From contig NZ_CP036525.1 in NCBI RefSeq assembly GCF_007741535.1, positions 1,798,001 to 1,862,000 on the forward strand: 64,000 bases of DNA, given 5' to 3'. Below, in pieces: positions 39,152 to 49,900 of the stretch. The first letter of the stretch is position 1, and every line of letters begins with the position of its first letter. The notes under the pieces are model-generated. The model searched no databases. It saw nothing but the letters and a program-made list of their open reading frames with translations, and was not told where the DNA came from. Source of the stretch: Rubripirellula lacrimiformis (GTDB lineage: Bacteria > Planctomycetota > Planctomycetia > Pirellulales > Pirellulaceae). Made by a program: the position numbers and the translations under genes.

Positions 39152-40036
39152 CTGTTGATTTCATCACCCGCTGCGTAAGCGAGGGATTCGACGTGATCCC
39201 TCGCTCGCGCTTCGGGCGATGGTTTGCACGTTAAGTTCAGGGAAACGACTTAATCAGCAGGCCGCATGCCCCGGCTTCGCGGGAGACGAATCCCAGGCTA
39301 GCGGGCTGTTGATTTAGTAACCCGCTGCGTGAGCGAGGGATTCGACGTGATCCCTCGCTCACGCTTCGGGTTATGATTTGCACGTTAAGTTCAGGGAAAC
39401 GACTTAATCAGCAGGCCGCAAGCCTCGGCTTCTCGGGAGACGAATCCCAGGCTAGCGGGCTGTTGATTTAGTAACCCGCTGCGTGAGCGAGGGATTCGAT
39501 GTGATCCCTCGCTCACGCTTCGGGTTATGATTTGCACGTTAAGTTCAGGGAAACGACTTAATCAGCAGGCCGCAAGCCTCGGCTTCTCGGGAGACGAATC
39601 CCAGGCTAGCGGGCTGTTGATTTAGTAACCCGCTGCTTGAGCGAGGGATTCGACGTGATCCCTCGCTCACGCTTCGGGCGATGGTTTGCACGTTAAGTTC
39701 AGGGAAACGACTTAATCAGCAGGCCGCAAGCCCCGGCTTCTCGGGAGACGAATCCCAGGCTAGCGGGCTGTTGGTTTAATAACCCGCTGCGTCAGCGAGG
39801 GATTCGACGTGATCCCTCGCTCACGCTTCGGGCGATGGTTTGCACGTTAAGTTCAGGGAAACGACTTAATCAGCAGGCCGCAAGCCTCGGCTTCTCGGGA
39901 GACGAATCCCAGGCTAGCGGGCTGTTGATTTAGTAACCCGCTGCGTCAGCGAGGGATTCGACGTGATCCCTCGCTCGCGCTTCGGGCGATGGTTTGCACG
40001 TTAAGTTCAGGGAAACGACTTAATCAGCAGGCCGCT
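39152..40036. repeat. Array of six 154-bp tandem repeats containing a TIR element
   Basis: Copies begin at 39152, 39306, 39460, 39614, 39768 and 39922; the last ends near 40036. The period is exactly 154 bp, checked with the marker ggaaacgact at 39241, 39395, 39549, 39703, 39857 and 40011. Each unit has an element of about 116 bp with imperfect terminal inverted repeats (cgggctgttgat / atcagcaggccg), an internal palindrome (gagcgaggga / tccctcgctc) and a spacer of about 38 bp (aagcctcggcttctcgggag onward). Copies differ at a few positions. The array fills most of the 1.2-kb gap. It lacks variable spacers, so it is not a CRISPR. Confidence 0.93.
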
Positions 40037-40308
40037 AGCGTTTAAACGGCGAAGGAAATCGACAAGCCGCTAGTCAACGCTGCGTTGACTGATCCCAATC
40101 CCAACGGGATATGGTCTTCCGCAGGCAGTCAGGTAAGTCAGGCAATGGGCTACCGGGGACCGTCCGTTCGTTGCCCTCGCGTCCTGGACTGGGCATACTG
40201 ACAGTGCGCGTACCGCGCGGGCGACCGGCGTGTCGCAGATTAGTTCATTTTCATCGGCAGCCGATCATCGGTTGCCGGTTTCGATATCAGCAAGTTGGAA
40301 CGATTTCC

Positions 40309-41472
40309 ATGAGTCTAGCATCGCGTTTGATCACCACCGTCCTATTGGCGTTGTTCTTGGCCGCGTCGCCCACCCAAGGCGAAAACGCGACTTCGGTTAC
40401 CGAAGGCGGTTCATTGTGGGTCACGTCGATGGCCAAACGTGGCGGCGATGGAAAATTCGTCGGATCGACTGCCACCGGGTTGTTGCTGCGACCTGCGGAC
40501 GTGATTGCGTTCGACGCGGCGGATCCATCGAATGTCACCACCCTGTACTCGCACCCGGCCGCCGTTTGGCGCGTTGTGGCAACCGACGATGGCAAGACCG
40601 TTGCCAGTGTCGATTATCGCGGCAACCTGATGACGCAGTCCGAAGGCGACCAGGAAGCGAGTCTTCACGAAGGTGCGTTTGACCGATGGTGCCAGTCGCT
40701 GGCGATCAGCGCCGATCAATCCTCGGTCATCGCCGGGAACGAAGCCGGTAAGGTGATGGTTTGGGATCTGGCCCAAGCCAAAGTCGTTCACTCGGTCGAA
40801 CTCGATGGCCACGCGGTCACCGGGTTGGCCGTGTCAGCCGATGGAAAGACGATCGCCGCTTGCGACGGCGGTGGGCATGTGCATTTGTTGTCGTGGCCCA
40901 AGCTGGAAAGTGCTGGCAAGATTGAAGTCAGCAGCGAAACAGCATGGTGCATCGCGTACGTCGAAGGTGGCAAACGAATCGCCGTGGGCAGTGGTGACCG
41001 CAACCTATATCTGTGCGATGCCGTTGACGCTGCGAAGGCCGAAGTGGTTGCCAAAGGTTCCGACTGGATCACTCAGATTGCCGTCTCGCCGGGCGGTCAG
41101 ATCGCCGCCAGCGAAGTGGGCGGACGTCTGCATTTTGCCGCTAGCGATTCTGATGAAATGACCGCACCTAGCGGAGTCTGGTCACTGGCCTGGAACGGGG
41201 ATGGGCAACTGTTGGTGGGGACTCGCAAGAGCGGCATCGTCACCGCCGGGCGTTCGTGGAATTGGACCGAGGCAAAGCCCGTCGTGGCAGAGCCGGCCCC
41301 AGCCCAACCAGCGGCGACCGAGCCAGCGGCCGAAGAGCCGGCTGCCGAAAAGCCAGCTGCTGAAAAGCCAGCTGCTGAGAAGCCAGCCGCTGAAAAGCCA
41401 GCCGCCGAAAAGCCAGCTGCTGAGAAGCCAGCCGCCGAAAAATCCAAGGGCGACGGTGCATCGGATGAGTGA
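40309..41472 (+). CDS. Secreted WD40-like beta-propeller protein with PAAEK tail
   Basis: The 387-residue product starts MSLASRLITTVLLALFLAAS, a signal peptide ending near TQGE. The middle part has WD40-type strands, for example VWRVVATDDGKTVASVDYRG, VTGLAVSADGKTIAACDGGG and ITQIAVSPGGQIAASEVGG, enough for one propeller. The last 50 residues are tandem PAAEK repeats (15-bp DNA units, about 41325-41440), a flexible, possibly wall-spanning linker. The ATG at 40309 was chosen because the signal peptide begins there; the frame is open from 40111 but that part is unlike protein. Its TGA overlaps the next gene's ATG by 8 bp (ATGAGTGA), so the two are probably translationally coupled. Confidence 0.88.
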   Translation: MSLASRLITTVLLALFLAASPTQGENATSVTEGGSLWVTSMAKRGGDGKFVGSTATGLLLRPADVIAFDAADPSNVTTLYSHPAAVWRVVATDDGKTVASVDYRGNLMTQSEGDQEASLHEGAFDRWCQSLAISADQSSVIAGNEAGKVMVWDLAQAKVVHSVELDGHAVTGLAVSADGKTIAACDGGGHVHLLSWPKLESAGKIEVSSETAWCIAYVEGGKRIAVGSGDRNLYLCDAVDAAKAEVVAKGSDWITQIAVSPGGQIAASEVGGRLHFAASDSDEMTAPSGVWSLAWNGDGQLLVGTRKSGIVTAGRSWNWTEAKPVVAEPAPAQPAATEPAAEEPAAEKPAAEKPAAEKPAAEKPAAEKPAAEKPAAEKSKGDGASDE

Positions 41473-42493
41473 GTCTGACGCGGCGCTGGATTCGGTGGCT
41501 GGGGCCGCCGATGCGGCCGAGTACGTGGTTCGATGCGGTTCCATGCGGACGCTTGGAGTGATGAAGGCCAAGCGAGCGTTTCGATACGGTGACGAGGTGA
41601 TCGTTCGAACCGATCGAGGAACCGAGATTGGGACGGTCCTGTGCGAGGCCACGCCGACGGCGCTCGATTCGATGACCGAACCGACTCAGGGCCGTATCGT
41701 TCGACCGGTGTCGGACGACGATCGGTCGCAGTGGCGTCATTTCGAAGACAAGACCGCCGGTGATCTGAAGATCTGCCAACGCTGTGTCGATGCGCTGCGA
41801 TTGAAGATGGAATTGGTCGACGTCGAACGGATTCTGGGCGGCGAGCGGATGGTGGTCTATTTCCTGGCGGACGAACGCGTTGATTTCCGCCAACTGGTAC
41901 GGAATCTGGCCAAAGAATTTCAGACTCGGATCGAAATGCGCCAGATCGGCGTCCGCGATGAAGCGAAATTGCTAGCAGATTACGGAGATTGCGGGCAACC
42001 GATCTGTTGCGCCACGTTCCTCAGCAAGATGCCGCCGGTGTCGATGAAAATGGCCAAACTTCAAAAGGCCACTTTGGATCCATCCAAGATTTCGGGACGT
42101 TGCGGTCGATTGAAATGCTGCTTACGTTACGAGTTCGATACCTACGAAGCATTGGCCAAAGAATTGCCGCCACCGGGCAGCATTGTGCTGACCCGCGACG
42201 GTAACGTGACGGTGATCGCTCAGGATATATTGTCCGGGCAACTGACTGTCAAAACGGACGATCACCGACGGATCATGATTCATTCGGACGATGTCATCAG
42301 CATCATTCAGCGTGGTGAAGAACTAGGCAAACCTAGACGCGGTCGAAGTCGCAAACCCAAGTCCGAAACGACGGCGGAAACCGAATCCGAGCCAAACGCG
42401 AAATCGGCATCCGTCGCTCGAACAGAATCCAAGCCAGGGACTGACCGAAAAGCGAAAGCAAAACCGAAACCACCGAGCGAACCGTTGGGGTAA
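41465..42493 (+). CDS. ricT: PSP1 domain protein, RicT-like (YaaT)
   Basis: The 342-residue product matches the PSP1/RicT family: VVRCGSMRTLGVMKAKRAF and GDEVIVRTDRGTEIGTV at the N-terminus, YFLADERVDFRQLVRNLAKE, then DYGDCGQPICC and GRCGRLKCCLRYE with the conserved cysteines. In Bacillus, RicT works with RicA and RicF in an Fe-S-containing complex that affects mRNA maturation with RNase Y; no RicA or RicF gene is visible here, so the partner may differ. The C-terminal 70 residues are a basic Lys/Arg/Pro-rich tail, possibly nucleic-acid binding. The ATG at 41465 overlaps the WD40 gene by 8 bp; an upstream extension in this frame is only the shadow of the PAAEK repeat. Confidence 0.88.
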   Translation: MSESDAALDSVAGAADAAEYVVRCGSMRTLGVMKAKRAFRYGDEVIVRTDRGTEIGTVLCEATPTALDSMTEPTQGRIVRPVSDDDRSQWRHFEDKTAGDLKICQRCVDALRLKMELVDVERILGGERMVVYFLADERVDFRQLVRNLAKEFQTRIEMRQIGVRDEAKLLADYGDCGQPICCATFLSKMPPVSMKMAKLQKATLDPSKISGRCGRLKCCLRYEFDTYEALAKELPPPGSIVLTRDGNVTVIAQDILSGQLTVKTDDHRRIMIHSDDVISIIQRGEELGKPRRGRSRKPKSETTAETESEPNAKSASVARTESKPGTDRKAKAKPKPPSEPLG

Positions 42494-42503
42494 CCCCTGT
42501 TTC

Positions 42504-42992
42504 ATGTTCAAGTCCAATCGAAGCCCTATTCCCATCGACACCCACCCGCCAGACGACGAGTTCGATATGAAGTCTCCATTGCAGGCGATGCGAGATCTGT
42601 TGGTCGAGGACAAACGATTCAAGATCGAAGCGTACCAGTTCATTCGCGAATCGCTCCAATACGCTCACGAACACTTGTCGGAAACGGCGCCTTCGCCGCG
42701 CGAGGGCGAAGAGTTCAGTGACGAGTCCGACCCGAATCACGTGACCGGACAACAGCTGTGCGAGGCGTGTCGCCAATACGCGCTGCAACAGTACGGTTAC
42801 TTGGCCAAAATGGTGCTGGCCAATTGGGGAGTCCACCAAACCAGCGACTTTGGTGAGTTGGTCTATAATCTGATTCGCATCGAACAGATGCGGAAAAGCG
42901 ATTCCGACCGCCGCGAGGACTTCCACGATGTTTACTGTTTCGATAATGCGTTCGAGCCCGAATTTGAATTCGTGGCCAAGGACGACGATTAA
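42504..42992 (+). CDS. Verrucomicrobia/Planctomycetes-restricted protein (TIGR04138 / Minf_1886 type)
   Basis: The 162-residue product has the family pattern: RDLLVEDKRFKIEAYQFIRE at the start, HVTGQQLCEACRQYALQQYG in the middle, and VHQTSDFGELVYNLI before an acidic tail ending EFVAKDDD. The family is small, cytoplasmic and of unknown function, largely restricted to planctomycetes and verrucomicrobia as far as I recall. It starts 10 bp after ricT and the next gene overlaps its 3' end by 65 bp, so it is part of a tight operon. Confidence 0.85.
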   Translation: MFKSNRSPIPIDTHPPDDEFDMKSPLQAMRDLLVEDKRFKIEAYQFIRESLQYAHEHLSETAPSPREGEEFSDESDPNHVTGQQLCEACRQYALQQYGYLAKMVLANWGVHQTSDFGELVYNLIRIEQMRKSDSDRREDFHDVYCFDNAFEPEFEFVAKDDD

Positions 42993-43731
42993 GGGGTTTT
43001 GGCTGGTATTGGCGGTCTGTGCCCTGCCCTGCCCGTGTTTGGCACAATCGAAAAAGCCTGTCGAGGAATCTCGCACAGAGTATCTAGGCCGGACGCTGGC
43101 CAAACCGATGTCGCACCTGGGCGCATCATGGCTGATTCGGCCCGAACGCGACGAAGAGGAAAGCACGTCCGAATCCTTTGTGCAGCTGAAACTGGGCAAG
43201 GGAATGACGGTGTGTGATCTGGGGTGTGGCAACGGATACTGGACGCTTCCGATGGCCCGTGCGGTCGGCAGTGATGGCAAAGTCTTGGCGGTCGACATTC
43301 AACGCGAAATGCTGCACAAGCTTCGCGAACGATCGGGGCGATTGAAATTGCCGCAAATTCAGCCCGTGCTGGGCCAGATCGATGATCCCAAGCTGCCCGC
43401 CGGCGAAGTCGATCTGTTGTTGATGGTCGACGTTTACCACGAATTTTCGCATCCCCAATCGATGCTGTGGGGGATCCGGCGGTCGCTGAAACCACAGGGC
43501 GTGGTGGCGCTTTTGGAATACCGCGAAGAGGACCCATCGGTGCCGATCAAGCCGCTGCACAAAATGTCTAAGGATCAAATCATCACCGAGTACGAAGCGA
43601 ACGGGATGAAGTTGGTTCGCGAGTACAACGGGTTGCCTTGGCAGCACCTGATGTTCTTTGCGCGTGACGACAGTCCGCTGGAAAAAATCGATCCGATGCC
43701 GACGGAACAAGTGCTACAGAAACTACGCTAG
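42928..43731 (+). CDS. Secreted class I SAM-dependent methyltransferase
   Basis: The 267-residue product has a hydrophobic N-terminal stretch (GFWLVLAVCALPCPCLAQS) that looks like a signal peptide after a long n-region, then the SAM-binding motif I VCDLGCGNGYWTLPMARAVG and the acidic strand VLAVDIQREML. LLMVDVYHEFSHPQ is the usual motif-IV region. The substrate cannot be predicted. A methyltransferase with a signal peptide is unusual because SAM is cytoplasmic; similar proteins are common in planctomycetes. The ATG at 42928, with GAGG about nine bases upstream, is preferred; 42946 is possible. It overlaps the TIGR04138 gene by 65 bp. Confidence 0.82.
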   Translation: MFTVSIMRSSPNLNSWPRTTIKGFWLVLAVCALPCPCLAQSKKPVEESRTEYLGRTLAKPMSHLGASWLIRPERDEEESTSESFVQLKLGKGMTVCDLGCGNGYWTLPMARAVGSDGKVLAVDIQREMLHKLRERSGRLKLPQIQPVLGQIDDPKLPAGEVDLLLMVDVYHEFSHPQSMLWGIRRSLKPQGVVALLEYREEDPSVPIKPLHKMSKDQIITEYEANGMKLVREYNGLPWQHLMFFARDDSPLEKIDPMPTEQVLQKLR

Positions 43732-43799
43732 ACTGGTCGCCTGTAGCAAAATGACTTTGCGGCATGTCCCGTAGCCTCGATCCAAAGCACCCCTCGCCC

Positions 43800-45152
<1,353 letters not shown>

Positions 45153-45231
45153 CGGTTGCACGTTTTGCGTTACCAGCAGAAACAAGCTCTGCTGGAACAT
45201 GATTGCCTGATCCTTACCCGATGGATAAAAG

Positions 45232-46491
45232 ATGTTCCGACCGATCACTGCCTTGTGCATCGCTTGTTCCCTGCTTGCAGTCGTCGCAAAGTCGGAAAGT
45301 CCAACCAGTGCGGGCAATTGGCCTGCATGGCGCGGACCCCAGGGTGATGGAACGGTGGAAAGCACCGATGCACCGACCAAGTGGTCCGAAAGCGAACACG
45401 TTCGTTGGCAGGTAGCGATCCCCGGACGTGGGCATGGATCGCCGATGGTATTTGGCGACCGTGTTTACGTGCCAACTGCGATTGCGGATCCACAGCAGCA
45501 ATGCGTGCTGTGTTTCGACCGCCAAACCGGAAAACCGGTCTGGACTGCGATCGTTCATGAAGGCGGATTCGCCAATCGCAGCAAGCGTTCCGCCAATGAA
45601 AAAGCTTCCTTGGCCTCGTCGACGGTCACCACGGATGGCCAGCGTTTGTTCATCAATTTCTTGAACGACAGCGCGGTTCGCACAACGGCGTTGTCGATGG
45701 ACGGCGATATCCTGTGGCAAACACCCGTGTCGGATTATGAACTGCACCAAGGGTATGGTTCGTCCCCGTTGGTCCACGGATCGCTTGTACTTGTGGCGGC
45801 CGACAACAAGGCCGGCGGCGCAGTGGTCGGGCTAGACCGAGAAACCGGACGCATCGTTTGGAAACATGATCGCCCCAAGAAACCCAACTATTCGTCACCG
45901 GTCGTGGTGCGAATTGGTGATCAGGATCAGTTGATCATGACCGGCTGTGACTTGGTCGAAAGTCTGGATCCGGCGACCGGCAAAGTGATCTGGTCCGTCG
46001 AAGGGGCAACCACGGAATGTGTCACCAGCACGCCAAGTGATGGTCGTCTGGTCTTCAGTTCCGGTGGCTACCCCAAGAACCACATCGCGGCCTACGCGGC
46101 AGATGACAACGGATCGTTGGTATGGGAGAACGCAATGCGTTCTTACGTCCCATCGCTACTGTTGCACGATGGGCACCTGTTCGCAGTGCTAGACGAAGGC
46201 ATCGCCGTTTGTCTGGCCGCGGCCGACGGTGACGTGATTTGGCGGAAACGCCTCGGCGGCACCTTCACCAGTTCGCCGGTATTGGTCGGTGATCGAATCT
46301 ATGCAACCGACGAAGATGGCAAGACGCATATCTACCTAGCGTCGGCCGACGGTTTCCAACGAATCGCTGAAAACGAAATCGGCACCAGCGTATTCGCGAC
46401 CCCGGCGATCAGTGGTGATCTGATCTTTCTGCGATTCGCCAAATACGTGGACGACCAGCGTCAAGAATTCTTGGCTTGTATCGAAAACTAA
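45232..46491 (+). CDS. Secreted PQQ-binding-like beta-propeller protein
   Basis: The 419-residue product starts MFRPITALCIACSLLAVVAK with a signal peptide. The body has PQQ-like propeller blades: WPAWRGPQGDG (the common entry motif), VLCFDRQTGKPVWTAI, ALSMDGDILWQ, VVGLDRETGRIVW, LDPATGKVIWSVEG, CLAAADGDVIWRKRLGG and VGDRIYATDEDG. No dehydrogenase catalytic residues stand out, and these planctomycete proteins usually lack known activity; they are probably periplasmic scaffolds. It follows the transporter by 79 bp and is the last gene of the co-oriented block. Confidence 0.87.
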   Translation: MFRPITALCIACSLLAVVAKSESPTSAGNWPAWRGPQGDGTVESTDAPTKWSESEHVRWQVAIPGRGHGSPMVFGDRVYVPTAIADPQQQCVLCFDRQTGKPVWTAIVHEGGFANRSKRSANEKASLASSTVTTDGQRLFINFLNDSAVRTTALSMDGDILWQTPVSDYELHQGYGSSPLVHGSLVLVAADNKAGGAVVGLDRETGRIVWKHDRPKKPNYSSPVVVRIGDQDQLIMTGCDLVESLDPATGKVIWSVEGATTECVTSTPSDGRLVFSSGGYPKNHIAAYAADDNGSLVWENAMRSYVPSLLLHDGHLFAVLDEGIAVCLAAADGDVIWRKRLGGTFTSSPVLVGDRIYATDEDGKTHIYLASADGFQRIAENEIGTSVFATPAISGDLIFLRFAKYVDDQRQEFLACIEN

Positions 46492-46548
46492 GGCTTCGCC
46501 GCCGAGACGATTCGGGGCGGTCGTTGGCCCGAGCCGATCGTCCACTTC

Positions 46549-46670
46549 GCAACGAGCGATCAATCAGTGTCGTTTCTTTCTTTCCCCTCTCTCTAACTCT
46601 CTCCCCCGCAAACCGCTGCGCGGCGGGGGAGCGGTGACTTTCATCGCGACACTGATTGATCGCTCGTTGC
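46549..46670. repeat. Inverted repeat with 24-bp perfect arms
   Basis: The arms 46549-46572 (gcaacgagcgatcaatcagt, then gtcg) and 46647-46670 are perfect complements, 74 bases apart. The inside is pyrimidine-rich (cccctctctctaactctctc) and holds a smaller palindrome (cccccgc / gcggggg). The region from 46492 to 46933 is otherwise gene-free; it ends with the promoter region and Shine-Dalgarno of the LEPR gene. It could be a terminator after the beta-propeller gene or a mobile repeat; the CTCTCCC interior links it to the elements at 29908 and 56643. Confidence 0.85.
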
Positions 46671-46933
46671 TCAGTCGCCGGGGGGCGCTGGCCAGATCAT
46701 TCACCTCGCTGATGCTTGGGGGGGCGTTCGTGGGTGCATTCGCCGGTCCTTCGGCGTATCTGCTTTCGCCCGGTCGCGTGCTGCTAGGCCTGCAGATACC
46801 GCTGCGGAATGGGAAAATCCGATCAATCCGGATTCAGCGACTTTGCGGTTTAAAACGGCTTTGTTGTTGAATGGGCGGTGCAGGCTACCTATTTTGGGGG
46901 CTTGTCCTTTGTGATTTGCCTCCGGAGAGTTCG

Positions 46934-49900
46934 ATGTCGCTACGAAAACTTGTTTCCCGATCCTCACGGGAATCCAGACGTCAGCGACTCGGTTGGAGCC
47001 TTGCGGCGCTGGAACCGCGAATTCTGTTGGCTGCCGACGCGGGCGTGGCGGTGGAAGCCGTTGGATCGGATAGTGGGCAGATGGTGGCCGCGACGTCAGG
47101 TCAAATGGCGGCAGGTGATGGCCAGACCGATGTCGATGGGGTGGCGACGACCGCAACCCAATTGGTGTTCATCGATTCCAGTGTTCAGGATCTGGAACAG
47201 TTGGCCGGCGGTTTGTTGGACCATCACGAACTGATCTTGCTGGATGCCGACCGCGGCGGGATTGACCAAATCAGCGAAGCACTAGCAGGTCGCGATCACG
47301 TCCAGGGCATCCACATCGTGTCGCATGGTCGTGCGGGCCAGATCCAATTGGGCAATCAAACGGTGGACCGGTCCGTGCTGTTGCAGATGCGCGACCAGAT
47401 TGCCGGTTGGTCGGATTCGCTTTCGGCTGGCGCAGACATTTTGTTGTACGGATGCGACACCGGGGCCGGCATCGATGGTCTGGAATTTGTCACCGAGTGG
47501 TCGCGTTTGGCTGGCGCCGATGTGGCGGCTTCGGTTGATCGGACGGGAAATCGACAAAGCAACGCCGACTGGGATCTGGAACGCCATGTTGGAATGATCG
47601 AGTCATCGTTGGCATTCAGCACTGACACCCTGTCGTCCTATTCGTCGACTTTGCCGATTTCGATTCGCGCTGCCGGCCAGCGTGGTGAAGAGCAAATGTC
47701 GCTTCAGATCGATGGCACCACTGTTGCGACCTGGGACAACGTGGGTGGCAACGTCGACAACGATGAATTTCTGACGTTCACCTACGACGCCGACGGGATC
47801 GACGCCGATCAGATCCGAGTCTCGTTCACCAATGATTGGTATCAGCCCGAAAACGGTATCGATCGAAATCTTCGTGTCGACAGCATCACGGTCGATGGTG
47901 TGACGTACCAGAGCGAATCGAGCGAAGTGTTTTCGACGGGGACGTGGAAATCGGCTGATGGAATCACGCCCGGTTTCCGGGAAAGTGAAATGCTGCACAG
48001 CAACGGTTATTTCCAGTACGCCGGCAGCAGCGATCCGGTGGATCCTGTCGATGGTGCCTTCGCAATCATCAACGAAATTCATTACAACCCGGGACCCGAT
48101 GGCGAAGTCGATGGGGACGCCGAGTTCTTGGAACTGTACAACCCCGGCAATGAAGACTACGACCTTTCGGGTATGTCATTCACCGGCTTTGATTTGACGT
48201 TTGCCGATGGCACGATTTTGGCGGCTGGTCAGTACGCGATCGTGGCACCATCCACCTCGCTTGCCGAAGCCCAGTGGGGCGTGACACCGATCGCCGAATT
48301 CGCCGATGGTGGTTTGTCCGGCGGCGGTGAAACGATTCAGTTGATCGCTGCCGATGGCGTCACGGTGGTGGACGAAGTGAGCTACGACGATAATTCGCCG
48401 TGGCCGGGCAGTCCCGACGGCAACGGCCCATCACTGGAATTGGTCAACCCTTCGTTTGACAATAGTGACCCGGTGAATTGGCGTGGTTCCACCGATGCGC
48501 CAACGCCGGCGGCTAGGAACTCTGTCTATTCGGAAGTTGCGGTCGGCAAAATCACGGACATTGTGGTGACACCGGGGCAACCGCTGCCCGACCAAGCGTT
48601 CACGGTTTCTGCGACCATTCCCGATGCAACGTTCGCAACACTGACCTTCAAAGTGATGTTCGGATCCGACCAGACGGTCGGAATGACGAATGTCGGCGGC
48701 GATGTTTGGGAAGCAACCGTGCCCGGCCAGGAAGCCGGCACTTTGGTCCGCTATCGGATCGATTCCGATGTCGCGATCGCTCCCTTCGAAGGTGACACGA
48801 TCAACTATTTGGGAGTCGTGGTTTCGCCGACGGACATCGTTGGCAACACGCTTCCGGTCTTTCAATTCTTTGTCGATCAAGACGAATTCAACGAACTGAC
48901 AACGACCGAACTTGCTTTGACCAATAACAAGATTAGTGCCGTTGTCGCCTATGGTGGCGAGGTCTATGACAACGCAACCGTTCGTGTACGAGGTGGCGAC
49001 TACTCACGAACTTATTTCGACAAGAAGAGCCTGAAGTTTGAACTGCCCGACGGGTACACGATCGACATCGGCGACGAAGGTAGCTACGGCATCGACGAGT
49101 TCGGGATCAATGCCGACTTTGGTGACTGGACCGTTGTCACTCCGGACCTTTCGTGGGATGTCTTCAACGCGGAAACCGATTCGTTCACCAGTTCGTTCTT
49201 CACTCGCGTTGAAATGAACAGTGGTTTCCATGGCTTGTTCCGATTTCAAGAACTGTATGACGGTCAGTGGCGAGCCGCCAACGGGCTAGCCGAAGCCGAG
49301 TTCTATAAGGCAGGCGATGGCGGGTTTGGAAGTTACCCCAAGTTCGACAAGAAGAACCCCGATGACGGCGATTACAGTTCGATCTTGACGATCAACGATG
49401 TCTTGATCTCGTCGCCATCGGCCGCCAAAACCGCTTGGTTGTACGAGAACGTTGACGTCTCCAACGCGATCAACCATATGGCGATCTCGTCATTGATGCG
49501 GCATGACGATCAGAAGAGCCAGAATTTTTACATGGCACTGGATCCCGAAACACAACGTTGGTCGATTGTGGAATGGGATGTCGATCGAACATGGCGTGAA
49601 CTGGGTGATGAAACCACGGGACCGTTTACGACGCCCGAGCCGATCGGACACGAGTTGATGGATTCGATGTGGGATGTACCCGAGTTCCAGGATATGTATT
49701 GGCGACGCATCCAAACGTTGGCCGATCGCTATCTGGGCACCGACCAATTGATCGACCGACGCGCCGAAGTGATTCAGCAGATTGGTGCCACCAATTCGAC
49801 GTTGGAGTTCCAGAAGTGGGGCCGTTCGGACATCTACAGCAGCCAGTATTGGGTGGATGATTGGCAGACGTCCATCGACACCCGGCGGGCTAACTTCGCC

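Noticed and set aside
39152-40036. Possible CRISPR array
   Set aside because: The repeat unit is 154 bp and constant throughout; there are no short variable spacers and no cas genes.
41201-41464. N-terminal extension of the RicT frame
   Set aside because: It overlaps the PAAEK repeats of the WD40 gene in another phase; the family start and the ATGAGTGA overlap support 41465.
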